DNA from: Devosia neptuniae
Lineage (GTDB): Bacteria > Pseudomonadota > Alphaproteobacteria > Rhizobiales > Devosiaceae
Reading direction: 5' to 3'
DNA length: 64,000 nt
NCBI RefSeq assembly: GCF_025452235.1
Contig: NZ_CP104965.1
Coordinates: forward strand, 2,166,501 to 2,230,500
Shown here: piece by piece, positions 30,339-39,606 of the stretch
Layout of the letters: every line of letters begins with the position of its first letter
Position numbering within the stretch: position 1 is the stretch's first letter
The notes under the pieces: model-generated
What the model was told of the DNA's origin: nothing
The model's database searches: none
The model's input: only the letters and a program-made list of their open reading frames with translations
Position numbers and translations under genes: made by a program

Positions 30339-32192
30339 ATGACTTATGATCCAGCCACAGCCAATCCGCTTTATGGCAATCCGCTCAACACGCGGGACGA
30401 TGTCGAAAAGGGGTTGCGCGATCTGTTCAATCCGCTGCTGCCGTATTTTTCCGAGGGCGGGGCGCGGGTCCGGCTCGATGGCGGGGCTGCCCATTTCGAC
30501 CGGGCGGCCGCGGACCTTGAGGGCTTTGCGCGGCCGCTCTGGGGGCTGACGCCGCTGGCGGCGGGCGGAGCCGAGTTCGATCATTGGGAACTCTATCGGC
30601 GCGGGCTGGCCAATGGCACCGACCCCGAGCATCCCGAATACTGGGGGCAGGTCAATTCCACCGACCAGCGCATGGTGGAGCTGGCGGCGATTGGTTTCAC
30701 GCTGCGGCTGCTGCCGCATCTGGTGTGGGAGCCGCTGCCGCAAAAGGCCAAGGATAATCTGGCGGCCTATCTCAAGCATGCGCGCACGTTTGATTACGCT
30801 GACAATAACTGGAAGTTCTTCCGCATCCTGGTCGATCTGGGGCTGGAGGAATGCGGGGTCGAGTTCGATCGCTCGCTGACCGAAAAATATCTCGAAGAAC
30901 TGGATGGTTTCTATCTCGGCGATGGCTGGTATCGCGACGGCAATATCCGGCGCGTGGACCATTACATCCCCTTCGCCATGCATTTTTACGGGCTGATCTA
31001 TGCCAAGCTGGCGCGGAATGACGACAAGCGGGCGGCGGCCTATCGGGAGCGGGCCGGGCTGTTCGCTAAGGATATCCGCCACTGGTTCGATGAGGATGGC
31101 GGCACGCTGGCCTTTGGGCGGAGCCTCACCTATCGCTTTGCCTGTGGCGGCATCTGGGGCGCCTTGGCCTTTGCCGATCTTGAGGCTTTGCCCTGGGGCG
31201 AGATCAAGGGGCAGTTCATGCGCCATCTACGCTGGTGGAGCACGCAGCCGATTGCCAATCGCGACGGTGTGCTCTCGGTGGGCTATGGCTATCCCAACCT
31301 GATCATGAGCGAGAATTACAATTCGGCGGGCTCGCCCTATTGGGCGCTCAAGGCGTTTCTGCCGCTTGCTTTGCCGGCTGACCATCCCTTCTGGACGGCA
31401 GAGGAAACGCCGGCGGTGACGCCGAGCGAGCCGGTGCCGCTCAAGCATCCGGGCATGGTGATGCAGCACACTGCAGGCAACGTGGTGGCCCTGTCGAGCG
31501 GGCAGCAGAACTGGCAGATGCGCTGGGGCGCCGAGAAATATGCCAAATTCGTCTATTCCTCGCGCTATGGTTTTTCGGTCGAGAGCGATGAGCGGGCCTA
31601 TAATGCTGCCGCCTTCGACGGCATGCTGGGGCTGAGCGACGATGGCCGGCATTACCGGGTGCGCGAGAGCAATGAAGTTGCCCAGATTGCCGGGGACACC
31701 CTGTTTGCCGTGTGGAAGCCGTGGAGCGACGTGAGCGTCGAAACCTGGTTGATCCCGCAGGGGGATTGGCATGTGCGGGTGCATCGGATCACGACGCCAC
31801 GGGCGCTGCATGGCACGGAAGGCGGCTTTGCCATTGGGCGGGCTGATCTCAACGCGGATAAACTGAGCGAGGGGAATGGGCGAGCGGTGGCGCGCAGCCA
31901 GAGCGATATCAGCGCGATTGTTGATCTCGGCGGGCAACGCGAGGCGCGGGTGCTCAAGGCCCTGCCCAATACCAATCTGATTGTCGCCAAGACCCTGGTG
32001 CCGCAATTGCGCGGCGAGATTCCGGCAGGCACCACGGTTCTGATCACGGCGGCTCTGGCCCTACCAGCGGGGGCGGCGGCGGAAGCCTCGCTCGACAAGG
32101 TGCCGGAAGCGCCCGATCTGGGCGTGCTTGAGGCACTGATCCGCGAGGAGGGCGTCGAGGTCAGTGCCATCCAGGTGGCGGAGCGGTTCTGA
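30339..32192 (+). CDS. DUF2264 domain protein (putative glycoside hydrolase)
   Basis: A 617-residue protein of the DUF2264 family. The N-terminal half is a helical toroid: FARPLWGLTPLAAGG, the family motif WELYRRGLANGTDPEHPEYW near residues 83-102, DGWYRDGNIRRVDHY near 205-219. The C-terminal half is beta-rich. To my recollection the family overlaps a CAZy glycosidase family (GH154) with reported beta-glucuronidase activity, which would suit a uronate-oligosaccharide locus. It has no signal peptide, so it should act on imported substrate in the cytosol. It lies directly against the ATPase stop, in the same operon. Confidence 0.87.
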   Translation: MTYDPATANPLYGNPLNTRDDVEKGLRDLFNPLLPYFSEGGARVRLDGGAAHFDRAAADLEGFARPLWGLTPLAAGGAEFDHWELYRRGLANGTDPEHPEYWGQVNSTDQRMVELAAIGFTLRLLPHLVWEPLPQKAKDNLAAYLKHARTFDYADNNWKFFRILVDLGLEECGVEFDRSLTEKYLEELDGFYLGDGWYRDGNIRRVDHYIPFAMHFYGLIYAKLARNDDKRAAAYRERAGLFAKDIRHWFDEDGGTLAFGRSLTYRFACGGIWGALAFADLEALPWGEIKGQFMRHLRWWSTQPIANRDGVLSVGYGYPNLIMSENYNSAGSPYWALKAFLPLALPADHPFWTAEETPAVTPSEPVPLKHPGMVMQHTAGNVVALSSGQQNWQMRWGAEKYAKFVYSSRYGFSVESDERAYNAAAFDGMLGLSDDGRHYRVRESNEVAQIAGDTLFAVWKPWSDVSVETWLIPQGDWHVRVHRITTPRALHGTEGGFAIGRADLNADKLSEGNGRAVARSQSDISAIVDLGGQREARVLKALPNTNLIVAKTLVPQLRGEIPAGTTVLITAALALPAGAAAEASLDKVPEAPDLGVLEALIREEGVEVSAIQVAERF

Positions 32193-33199
32193 TGCGGCCA
32201 AAACTCGCCTTCGCCCTGGCGGCGGACAAGACAAGATATGTGTTCGACGAGCAGGCGCTGGCCCGATTGGCCCAGACTTGCGACATCGTGCAAGCCGAGC
32301 CGCTGGAGGAATTCTCCACCCCCGCAGCGCGGGCCATACTGGGCCAGATCGATATCCTGGTAACGGGCTGGGGCTGCCCCGTGGTGAGCGCGGCTGTGGT
32401 CGCGGCAGCGCCCAATCTCAAGCTGATCGCCCACGCCGCCGGAACAGTAAAATTCACCCTGGACCCGGCGGTCTATGAAGCTGGGATCGTTGTGACGCAT
32501 GCGGCCGATGCCAATGCGGTGCCGGTGGCCGAATTCACCCTGGCCTCGATCATCTATGCCAATAAGCGCGTCTTCGAGCTGCGCGATCTCTACCGCGCCG
32601 ACCATAGCCGGCGCTCGACCTATGCGGTGATGGACCAGCCGATCGGCAATTATCACCGCACCATCGGGCTGGTGGGGGCGTCGCGCATCGGGCGGCGGGT
32701 GGCCAAGTTCCTCGAAGGCTTCGATTTCACTGTGCTGCTGAGCGATCCCTTTGTCAGTGCCAGTGATCCGATTGCCAAAAGCGTGGAATTGGTCGACCTC
32801 GACACCCTGATGGCGCGTTCGGACGTGGTGAGCATCCATGCTCCATCCTTGCCCTCGACGCGGGCGATGATCGGGGCCCGCCAGCTCAAGCTGATGAAGG
32901 ACGGCGCAGCCTTCATCAACACGGCGCGCGGCGCGCTGATCGACGAGGCAGCACTAATTGCCGAATTGCGCACCGGGCGCATTCATGCGGTGATCGATGT
33001 GACCGATCCCGAGATTCCCAGCGACGGCTCCCCGTTCTATGATCTGCCCAATGTGTTCCTGACCCCGCATGTGGCGGGTGCCGTGGGCACCGAGCGGCTG
33101 CGGCTGGGGCAGATGGCGATCGAGGAAATCGAGCGCTTTGTTGCCGGTGTGCCGCTGGAATTTGCGGTGGCGCCGGAGGCGTTGGAGCGGTTGGCCTAG
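32192..33199 (+). CDS. D-isomer-specific 2-hydroxyacid dehydrogenase family protein
   Basis: A 335-residue NAD(P)-dependent dehydrogenase of the phosphoglycerate/glyoxylate reductase superfamily. The nucleotide loop reads IGLVGASRIGRRVA, with Ser in place of the usual central Gly. The catalytic Arg (INTARGALIDEAAL), Glu (DVTDPEIP) and His (LTPHVAGA) are all present. It probably reduces or oxidises a sugar-derived keto or hydroxy acid. It overlaps the DUF2264 stop by one base, so it belongs to the locus. The exact substrate cannot be read from sequence. Confidence 0.87.
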   Translation: MRPKLAFALAADKTRYVFDEQALARLAQTCDIVQAEPLEEFSTPAARAILGQIDILVTGWGCPVVSAAVVAAAPNLKLIAHAAGTVKFTLDPAVYEAGIVVTHAADANAVPVAEFTLASIIYANKRVFELRDLYRADHSRRSTYAVMDQPIGNYHRTIGLVGASRIGRRVAKFLEGFDFTVLLSDPFVSASDPIAKSVELVDLDTLMARSDVVSIHAPSLPSTRAMIGARQLKLMKDGAAFINTARGALIDEAALIAELRTGRIHAVIDVTDPEIPSDGSPFYDLPNVFLTPHVAGAVGTERLRLGQMAIEEIERFVAGVPLEFAVAPEALERLA

Positions 33200-33218
33200 A
33201 TAGGCCGGTAGGACATAA

Positions 33219-34871
33219 ATGACTTTGCAATCCGTCAAACCATCTGATGATTACGACCCAGACCGCGAGGCAAGGTTGCAATTCCTGACCTGGGATCGCA
33301 CCCCAGCGGAAATCGATGCCCCCGAGCATCGCGCGCGGCAGGCGCATCTGGCTGAGGTGGCCGGCGCGAGCTTTGCACCCACCGCCTATGTGGCGACGGA
33401 CGCAGCGATTTTCACCACACATCTGGTCCTGGGCGAACACAGCTGGATCGCCGGCCACGCCCTGGTGCGGGGCGATGTGGAATTCGGCGCGCATAGCACG
33501 GTCAATCCCTATGCGATGATTTCGGGCAAGGTACGGTGTGGCGACGGCGTACGCATTGCCAGCCATGTCTCGATCGTCGGGTTCAACCACGGGTTCGACG
33601 ATCCCAGCGTGCCGATCTATACGCAAAAGCACGAGACGCTTGGCATCACAATCGAGGACGATGTGTGGATCGGCGCCAATGCGGTGGTGCTTGATGGCGT
33701 CACCGTCGGCAAGGGCGCGGTGATTGCGGCCGGGGCCGTGGTCAGCAAGGACGTGCCACCCATGGCCATTGTTGGCGGCGTGCCGGCCAAGATCGTTCGC
33801 TATCGGGGGCAGGGGAAAGCTAGTCGCAGCGATGCGGTGGCCGCGCTCGGGCGACTGGGTGTAGCCGCCAAGGCGCAGTGGCCACAGATTCTGGCGCGAC
33901 ACCGTGAGAACGGCGAATATGTATCGCGCGAGGCTGATGGGCAGGCGCGGCGCAGCGCCCGGCACCGCAATGACGCTATCGAGATCGCCGCCGGGTTTGG
34001 CGAATTGCCCGAGGGCCTTGATCCAGCGGCGACGCTGGCCGAGTTGCAGGCCTTGCAGGACCCGGTGACTGGCCTCTTCCCCGATCCCCATCGACCTCCC
34101 GCACCAGGGCAGGCCATGCGCGACGACGGACTGGCGCTCTATAATGTGCTCTCGGTGGGCTATGCCATCGAGGTGTTGGGCGGCCAGCCGCTGCATCGCA
34201 TCGCAGCAGTCGAGGATTTGAGCGCCAATGAGCTGTGCGACTGGCTCGACGGCCTGACCTGGCGGGACCGAGCCTGGAGCGCTGGTGCGGCGGTGGATGC
34301 CATCGGCACGGCGCTCTATTTCAACGCCCGCTATTTCAGCACGGGACGGACGCGGGAAACGCTGTTCGGCTGGCTCACGCTGCACCAGGATCGCGGCACG
34401 GGACTATGGGGCTCGCCAACCGCAGCCGAAGGCCTGCTGCAGCCGGTCAATGGATTCTACCGGCTGACACGCGGCACTTATGCGCAGTTTGGATTGCCGG
34501 TGCCGCAGGCCGAGCGAGCCATCGATTCCGTACTGCTGAACTATCGCAATTATGGTGGCTTTTCCGGCCCCACCTACACCGCCTGCAATCTGCTCGACAC
34601 CATTCACCCGCTGCTGCTCTGCCTCCGGCAGACCGATTATCGCCGGCCCGACGCTGAGGCCATCGCTCGCGCGGTGATCGAGCGAGCCGAACAGCGCTGG
34701 GTGGCGGGCGAGGGCTTTGCCTTTGCCGATGGGCAGCAGCCGGGCCTGCAGGGCACCGAGATGTGGCTATCGGTGGTACATCTGGCCGCGGACCTGCTGG
34801 GCATTGCCGATAGTTTTGCCTTCGTGCCCAAGGGCGTGCATCGCACGCGAGCAGTGGGGTTGGGATTGTGA
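33219..34871 (+). CDS. Hexapeptide-repeat acetyltransferase fused to a C-terminal helical domain
   Basis: A 550-residue two-part protein. Residues about 50-197 form a left-handed beta-helix acyltransferase of the maltose O-acetyltransferase type: hexapeptide repeats such as [20 protein letters not shown], the likely catalytic His124 in GFNHGFDD, then [20 protein letters not shown] and [12 protein letters not shown]. Residues about 250-550 are a helical domain ([22 protein letters not shown]-like and [20 protein letters not shown] segments) that looks like an alpha/alpha toroid and that I cannot assign. Normal sugar acetyltransferases are near 200 residues, so this is a fusion. The substrate is presumably a sugar of the locus. 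Start is ATG 33219. Confidence 0.8.
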   Translation: MTLQSVKPSDDYDPDREARLQFLTWDRTPAEIDAPEHRARQAHLAEVAGASFAPTAYVATDAAIFTTHLVLGEHSWIAGHALVRGDVEFGAHSTVNPYAMISGKVRCGDGVRIASHVSIVGFNHGFDDPSVPIYTQKHETLGITIEDDVWIGANAVVLDGVTVGKGAVIAAGAVVSKDVPPMAIVGGVPAKIVRYRGQGKASRSDAVAALGRLGVAAKAQWPQILARHRENGEYVSREADGQARRSARHRNDAIEIAAGFGELPEGLDPAATLAELQALQDPVTGLFPDPHRPPAPGQAMRDDGLALYNVLSVGYAIEVLGGQPLHRIAAVEDLSANELCDWLDGLTWRDRAWSAGAAVDAIGTALYFNARYFSTGRTRETLFGWLTLHQDRGTGLWGSPTAAEGLLQPVNGFYRLTRGTYAQFGLPVPQAERAIDSVLLNYRNYGGFSGPTYTACNLLDTIHPLLLCLRQTDYRRPDAEAIARAVIERAEQRWVAGEGFAFADGQQPGLQGTEMWLSVVHLAADLLGIADSFAFVPKGVHRTRAVGLGL

Positions 34872-35515
34872 CCGACAAAAAAGCACTCGTCGTCTGGGGC
34901 GGCATGGAATTGCACACGCCCGAACGCGGCGCCCATGTGGTGCGCGAGCTGCTGGAGGCCGAAGGCTTTTCGGTCACCGTGACGCACGATTACGACGCGC
35001 TGGGCGCTGCCGAAGTCGGCGAGAACGATGTGGTCGTGCCGGTCATCACCGATGGACAATTGCCGCGCGAGAAGATGGCCAATCTTGTCACCGCGATCCG
35101 GGCGGGAACGGGGCTGGCCGGCTATCACATGGGGCTGGCCACGAGCTTTCGCGACAGCGTGCCATTCCGCTATGCGGCGAGCTGCTATTGGGTGTCCCAT
35201 CCGGGCAATATCATCACCTATCGGGTGGATGTGAGCCGCAGCGATCACCCCATCATGGCGGGGATCGACAGCTTCGAGCACACCTCCGAGCAATATTACC
35301 TCAACTACGATCCGGCCGTCGAAGTGCTGGCCACCACCACCTTTTCCGGCGAGTTCGACCCCTGGCGCAAGGATGTGGTGATGCCGGTTGTGTTCACCAC
35401 CAATCACGGCGCGGGCCGGGTGTTCTATTCCTCGCTGGGGCATACCGCCGACGAGCTGGACATCCCGCAGGTTCGGACCATCCTCAAGCGCGGCCTGCTC
35501 TGGGCAGCGCGCTAG
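34868..35515 (+). CDS. ThuA domain-containing protein
   Basis: A 215-residue ThuA-family protein (class-I glutaminase-amidotransferase-like fold). [20 protein letters not shown] opens it, and [16 protein letters not shown] and [18 protein letters not shown] are characteristic; the C-terminal [20 protein letters not shown] is a strong family signature. ThuA members are found in sugar catabolic clusters; the biochemical role is unclear. It starts at GTG 34868 inside the stop of the acetyltransferase fusion and closes the locus. Confidence 0.9.
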   Translation: MTDKKALVVWGGMELHTPERGAHVVRELLEAEGFSVTVTHDYDALGAAEVGENDVVVPVITDGQLPREKMANLVTAIRAGTGLAGYHMGLATSFRDSVPFRYAASCYWVSHPGNIITYRVDVSRSDHPIMAGIDSFEHTSEQYYLNYDPAVEVLATTTFSGEFDPWRKDVVMPVVFTTNHGAGRVFYSSLGHTADELDIPQVRTILKRGLLWAAR

Positions 35516-36235
35516 CTATTGCTGGGTCTGCTGCGCCTGCCGCCGCAGCACCTCGGATTCCGGCAGCGCATTGGCATATTTGAGTTCGCGATTGGCGCGG
35601 TTCCAGAAGGCGGGGTGCACCTTGTCAAGTGCGTCCGCATCGTCCGGGGTGAGGCCGAGCTGTGCAGCGGTCGCTGCGTCCAGATAAAGCACGGCGTTCT
35701 GCCGATACCAGGCGGGAATGGCGTCGTCGGTCCAGATCTGCGGGCGGAGCACATCGAATGGTCGATAACCATGAGCCGCGAAGAGGCCAGCCCAATAGCT
35801 CGGCCATTGCTCATTGCTGTGCCCGACGCCGCCTTGGCCGGGGATCGCGGCGCTGAACAGGATTGCCGGGGCGAGCGCAACGAGATCGGCGACAAAGCCG
35901 GCGGCACGCGCGGGACTCAGATGCTCCGCCACTTCGAGCGACATGGCCAGATCAACGCGCGGACCGGTGAAGCGCTGTTCCAGGTTCTGCGCGGCAAAGA
36001 CGATGCGGGAATCGTCCAGCATCTCCCGGGTGACCCAATCGCCTTCCATGCCGAATGCCTCCGTCGCGCCATCGGCCAAAGCGGCGGCGAGAAAGGTGCC
36101 GGTGCCGCAGCCGATATCGGCGACTGAGCGGCGCGCCAGGTCCTTGGGCAACGCGGCGAGCAGCCTGGCGGCGGCATGAGCGGTGTGGGCGCGGCGATTG
36201 TCGTAGAAATCGGCCGGGTAGATCGAGGCAGTCAT
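35516..36235 (-). CDS. Class I SAM-dependent methyltransferase
   Basis: A 239-residue methyltransferase. Motif I VADIGCGTGTFLAAAL near residues 38-53, an acidic residue after the second strand (AFGMEGDW) and DLAMSLEVAEHLSP mark the class. The substrate is unknown. The alternative upstream in-frame start is ignored because ATG 36235 begins a normal N-terminus. It ends directly against the ThuA stop and converges with that locus. Confidence 0.85.
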   Translation of the reverse strand: MTASIYPADFYDNRRAHTAHAAARLLAALPKDLARRSVADIGCGTGTFLAAALADGATEAFGMEGDWVTREMLDDSRIVFAAQNLEQRFTGPRVDLAMSLEVAEHLSPARAAGFVADLVALAPAILFSAAIPGQGGVGHSNEQWPSYWAGLFAAHGYRPFDVLRPQIWTDDAIPAWYRQNAVLYLDAATAAQLGLTPDDADALDKVHPAFWNRANRELKYANALPESEVLRRQAQQTQQ

Positions 36236-36383
36236 CGCAGCGGCTCGGCGGTTGAAATGGCCGGCCGATGATAGGTGGCCGAGAGGCGGCAGGTCAGCGA
36301 TCAAATGTTTTTGCGTCGCGCGAAAGGGGGAACCTCAGCTCCGCCCGCCCGTTGCCGAGCAGCGTCCGAATGATCAGGGGCGC

Positions 36384-36617
36384 ATGGCGGGCATCATGCA
36401 TAAGAATACGGCTCTGGCCGAGACGGTCAGACGGACCGCATATTTCCTGTGGGAGAATGACGGGCGACCGGCTGGGCGAAGCTTTGACTATTGGCTGCGC
36501 GCCAAGGAAATGCATCTGCGCCAGATCGCCTATGACGAATGGCTGGCCGAAGGCACGCCGCCCAATCGGGCCGAGACCCATTGGTATCAGGCCGCCCACG
36601 AGCTGGGCGAGAAATGA
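36384..36617 (+). CDS. DUF2934 domain protein, small
   Basis: A 77-residue protein in the DUF2934 family. VRRTAYFLWENDGRPAGRS, then YDEWLAEGTPPNRAETHWYQ, is the usual pattern of a short helical domain seen in alphaproteobacteria. No function is known. ATG 36384 is used; ATG 36396 is possible. Its TGA adjoins the efp terminator. Confidence 0.8.
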   Translation: MAGIMHKNTALAETVRRTAYFLWENDGRPAGRSFDYWLRAKEMHLRQIAYDEWLAEGTPPNRAETHWYQAAHELGEK

Positions 36618-36637
36618 AAACGGGCCCGCAGGGCCCG
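36617..36637 (-). terminator. Intrinsic terminator of efp
   Basis: On the minus strand, CGGGCCC, a TGC loop, GGGCCCG then TTTT forms a GC-rich hairpin with a U-run 24 bases after the efp stop. The + strand shows AAAA at 36617-36620 then the stem 36621-36637. Confidence 0.65.
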
Positions 36638-36661
36638 CTCATATTCGTCTGTTCGCCAGGA

Positions 36662-37231
36662 TCAATCCTTGGCGCGCTCGACATAGGAATTGTCGTCGGT
36701 GAGGATGACGATGCGGGTGCCGACGCCGATATGGGGCGGCACCATGACCTTGAGGCCATTGTTGAGCACGGCGGGCTTATAGGACGAGGAGGCCGTCTGG
36801 CCCTTGACCACGGGCTCGGTCTCGACGATCTCGAATGTCAGACGCTGCGGTAATTCCATCGACAGGGCCACGCCCTCGAAGGTCTTGAGGTGAACCTTCA
36901 TGCCATCGGTGAGATAGGCGCGCTGATCCCCGATCACATCGTCGGCGACGGTGATCTGCTCATAGGTGGCGGGCTCCATGAAGTGGTGGCCTTCACCGTC
37001 CGAATAGAGATAATCATATTCGCGATCATCGACATCGGCCTTTTCGACCATTTCAACGGTGCGCCAGCGGCCGACGACCTTCACGCCATCGGAAATGCGG
37101 CGCATGTTGACGTTGGTGATCGAGTTGCCCTTGCCGGGGTGGACGTTTTCCGCCGTCAGGATGACATGCAGATTGCCGTCCTGTTCGACGACATTGCCCT
37201 TGCGGAGCGATGAGGCGATGACCTTGACCAT
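36662..37231 (-). CDS. efp: Elongation factor P
   Basis: Translation elongation factor P, 189 residues, which binds between the P and E sites and relieves stalling at polyproline. Three domains are seen: an N-terminal KOW-like domain, [14 protein letters not shown] in the second, and a C-terminal [20 protein letters not shown] strand. The modifiable Lys34 is in the loop [10 protein letters not shown]. It is divergent from epmA, so factor and modification enzymes sit together. ATG 37231 follows AAGGAAG. Confidence 0.95.
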   Translation of the reverse strand: MVKVIASSLRKGNVVEQDGNLHVILTAENVHPGKGNSITNVNMRRISDGVKVVGRWRTVEMVEKADVDDREYDYLYSDGEGHHFMEPATYEQITVADDVIGDQRAYLTDGMKVHLKTFEGVALSMELPQRLTFEIVETEPVVKGQTASSSYKPAVLNNGLKVMVPPHIGVGTRIVILTDDNSYVERAKD

Positions 37232-37376
37232 CAATTCTTCCTTGTTCAAGCGGTGGCGGCGGCCTAGAGGAGCGGCAATGGAGCCGGGCCGGGCGCGCTG
37301 ATATTTTTCTTTGGTGCTGCCCGATACAATAATTCCGGCCAAACCGCCAGACCTGAGCCGAGAAAGAGCCGATCGA

Positions 37377-38438
37377 TTGTCTTCCGCCCCGTTTTCTCCC
37401 CCGGCTTCGCCCTGGTGGACGCCCCAGGTTCATGCCGACCGGCGGCCGCTGCTGCTGGGCCGCAACAAGATCGACGCGGCGCTGCGGTCGTATCTGGCTG
37501 CCAACGACTTCATCATGGTGGACCCGCCGGGGCTGCAGCGCTCGCCGGGCAACGAAACGCATCTGCATGCCTTTGCCACCACCGCCATCGGCAATGATGG
37601 ATTGGGAGAGACGCTCTATCTCCACACCTCGCCCGAATTCACCATGAAAAAGCTGCTGGCGGCGGGCGAGCGGCGAATTGCTAGTCTGGGCCATGTCTGG
37701 CGCAACCGGGAGCGCAGTGCGCTGCACCATCCCGAGTTCACCATGCTCGAATGGTATCGGGCGGGAGAAGACTATGGGGTGATCATCGATGATTGCCTCA
37801 ATATGCTCAAGCTGGCCGCTGAGGCTGTAGGCAGCAAGATGCTGCGCTACAAAGGCCGGGAATGTGATCCGTTTGCCGAGGCGGAACGGCTGAGTGTCGT
37901 GCAGGCCTTTGAACGCTATGCGGGAATTGACCTGTTCGCGACGATGGACGCGGCGGGCAATACCGATGGCGAGGCGCTGGCATCAGCGATGCTGGCCGCG
38001 GGCCTCGATGTGCCCGAGGATCGCAGCTGGAGCTATCTGTTCAGCCGCGTGCTGGTGGAGAAGGTCGAACCCAATCTGGGGCTGGGCCGAGTGACCGTCC
38101 TCGATCGCTACCCGTCGGCCGAAGCGGCGCTGGCGCGGCGGGCAGCGGATGACATGAGGGTCAGCGAGCGGTTCGAGCTTTATGCCTGCGGGGTGGAATT
38201 GGCCAATGGCTTCGGTGAATTGACCGATCCCCAGGAGCAACGCCGCAGATTTGCCGCCGAGATGGATGAAAAGCAGCGGATCTATGGGGAGCGCTATCCA
38301 CTCGACGAGGATTTCCTCAAGGCGCTGGACCTGATGCCCGAGGCCAGCGGCGTGGCGCTGGGATTTGACCGTGTCGTGATGCTGGCGACGGGCGCGCCAC
38401 GCATCGATATGGTGCTGTGGGCACCGGTGGTTGGCTGA
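37377..38438 (+). CDS. epmA: EF-P beta-lysine ligase EpmA (lysyl-tRNA synthetase-like)
   Basis: A 353-residue class-II synthetase paralogue lacking the tRNA anticodon domain, as in EpmA/PoxA. It attaches beta-lysine to Lys34 of [23 protein letters not shown] is near the N-terminus, [20 protein letters not shown] and [19 protein letters not shown] form motif 2, and [18 protein letters not shown] is motif 3. The start is uncertain: TTG 37377 begins a normal-length protein; TTG 37311 or GTG 37314 would add about 22 residues. Confidence 0.93.
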   Translation: MSSAPFSPPASPWWTPQVHADRRPLLLGRNKIDAALRSYLAANDFIMVDPPGLQRSPGNETHLHAFATTAIGNDGLGETLYLHTSPEFTMKKLLAAGERRIASLGHVWRNRERSALHHPEFTMLEWYRAGEDYGVIIDDCLNMLKLAAEAVGSKMLRYKGRECDPFAEAERLSVVQAFERYAGIDLFATMDAAGNTDGEALASAMLAAGLDVPEDRSWSYLFSRVLVEKVEPNLGLGRVTVLDRYPSAEAALARRAADDMRVSERFELYACGVELANGFGELTDPQEQRRRFAAEMDEKQRIYGERYPLDEDFLKALDLMPEASGVALGFDRVVMLATGAPRIDMVLWAPVVG

Positions 38439-38466
38439 CAGACGCTGCTGAATTGAGAGATTTATA

Positions 38467-39516
38467 ATGGGTGCCGGCAAGGCCAGTTTAAAAAGTGCGG
38501 AAGATCTGGTGGCGGCTGGGTTGGTTCCGCTTGAGCAGCGTGACGCACTGGCCGCGGTTGCCAAGCGCTACGCCATTGCGCTGACGCCGGCCGTGGTCGG
38601 CCTGATCGACCGGAACGACCCTGCCGATCCGATGGCGCGCCAATTCGTGCCACAGCTGGCCGAACTGGTCACTACCCCGGACGAGCGAGCCGATCCAATC
38701 GGGGATTTGGCCCGTTCGCCGGTCGAGGGAATCGTGCACCGCTATCCCGACCGCGTGCTGCTCAAGGCCGTGCATGTGTGCCCGGTCTATTGCCGGTTCT
38801 GCTTCCGGCGCGAAATGGTGGGGCCGCAAGGGCTGGGCACGCTAACGCCCGAAGCCATGGACGCGGCCATCACCTACATCGCCGATCATCCCGAAATCTG
38901 GGAAGTGATCCTGACCGGCGGCGATCCGCTCGTGCTCTCGGCGCGGCGGTTGCGGGAGATGATGGTTCGGCTCAAGGGTATCGACCACGTCAAGATCGTG
39001 CGCTTTCATACCCGCGTGCCGGTGGTGGAGCCCGAGCGGGTGGATGCGGCGCTGATCGATGCGCTCAAGGCCAGCGGCAAGACGACCTATCTGGCGGTGC
39101 ATGCCAATCACCCGCGCGAATTTTCCGAGACCGCACGGGCGGCGATTGCGCGCCTGGCTGATAGCGGCGTGGTGCTGATCAGCCAATCGGTGCTGCTCAA
39201 GGGCGTCAATGACGACGTGCCGACACTGGCGGCGCTGATGCGCGGGTTCGTCGAAAACCGCATCAAGCCCTATTATCTGCATCACCCCGATCTGGCACCC
39301 GGCACCAGTCATTTCCGCGTCTCGATCGAAGACGGCCAAAAGCTCGTCGCCGCCCTGCGTGGCACGATTTCCGGACTCTGCCAGCCCACCTATATCCTCG
39401 ACATCCCCGGCGGCCACGGCAAAGCCGATATCGGGGCGAGCAGTATCTCCCGTGGAGACGGCTGCTTCACCGTGCGCGATTTCCGGGGCGGGGAGCACCA
39501 ATATCCGCCGCGGTGA
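38467..39516 (+). CDS. epmB: EF-P (R)-beta-lysine-forming lysine 2,3-aminomutase EpmB
   Basis: A 349-residue radical-SAM enzyme of the KamA/EpmB family that makes beta-lysine for EpmA. The cluster motif CPVYCRFC (Cys105, Cys109, Cys112) is clear, and a C-terminal PLP region with DIPGGHGKAD holds the likely Schiff-base Lys. It follows epmA by 28 bases. No epmC-like hydroxylase is nearby. Confidence 0.93.
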   Translation: MGAGKASLKSAEDLVAAGLVPLEQRDALAAVAKRYAIALTPAVVGLIDRNDPADPMARQFVPQLAELVTTPDERADPIGDLARSPVEGIVHRYPDRVLLKAVHVCPVYCRFCFRREMVGPQGLGTLTPEAMDAAITYIADHPEIWEVILTGGDPLVLSARRLREMMVRLKGIDHVKIVRFHTRVPVVEPERVDAALIDALKASGKTTYLAVHANHPREFSETARAAIARLADSGVVLISQSVLLKGVNDDVPTLAALMRGFVENRIKPYYLHHPDLAPGTSHFRVSIEDGQKLVAALRGTISGLCQPTYILDIPGGHGKADIGASSISRGDGCFTVRDFRGGEHQYPPR

Positions 39517-39606
39517 CATCGCGGACGGGCAAATAGACCCCGATTTCGCTTGTCCCCGGAGCCGTGCTAGAACGGCGTCCCGGTCATAGAGCGTTCAGTT
39601 ATCGCG

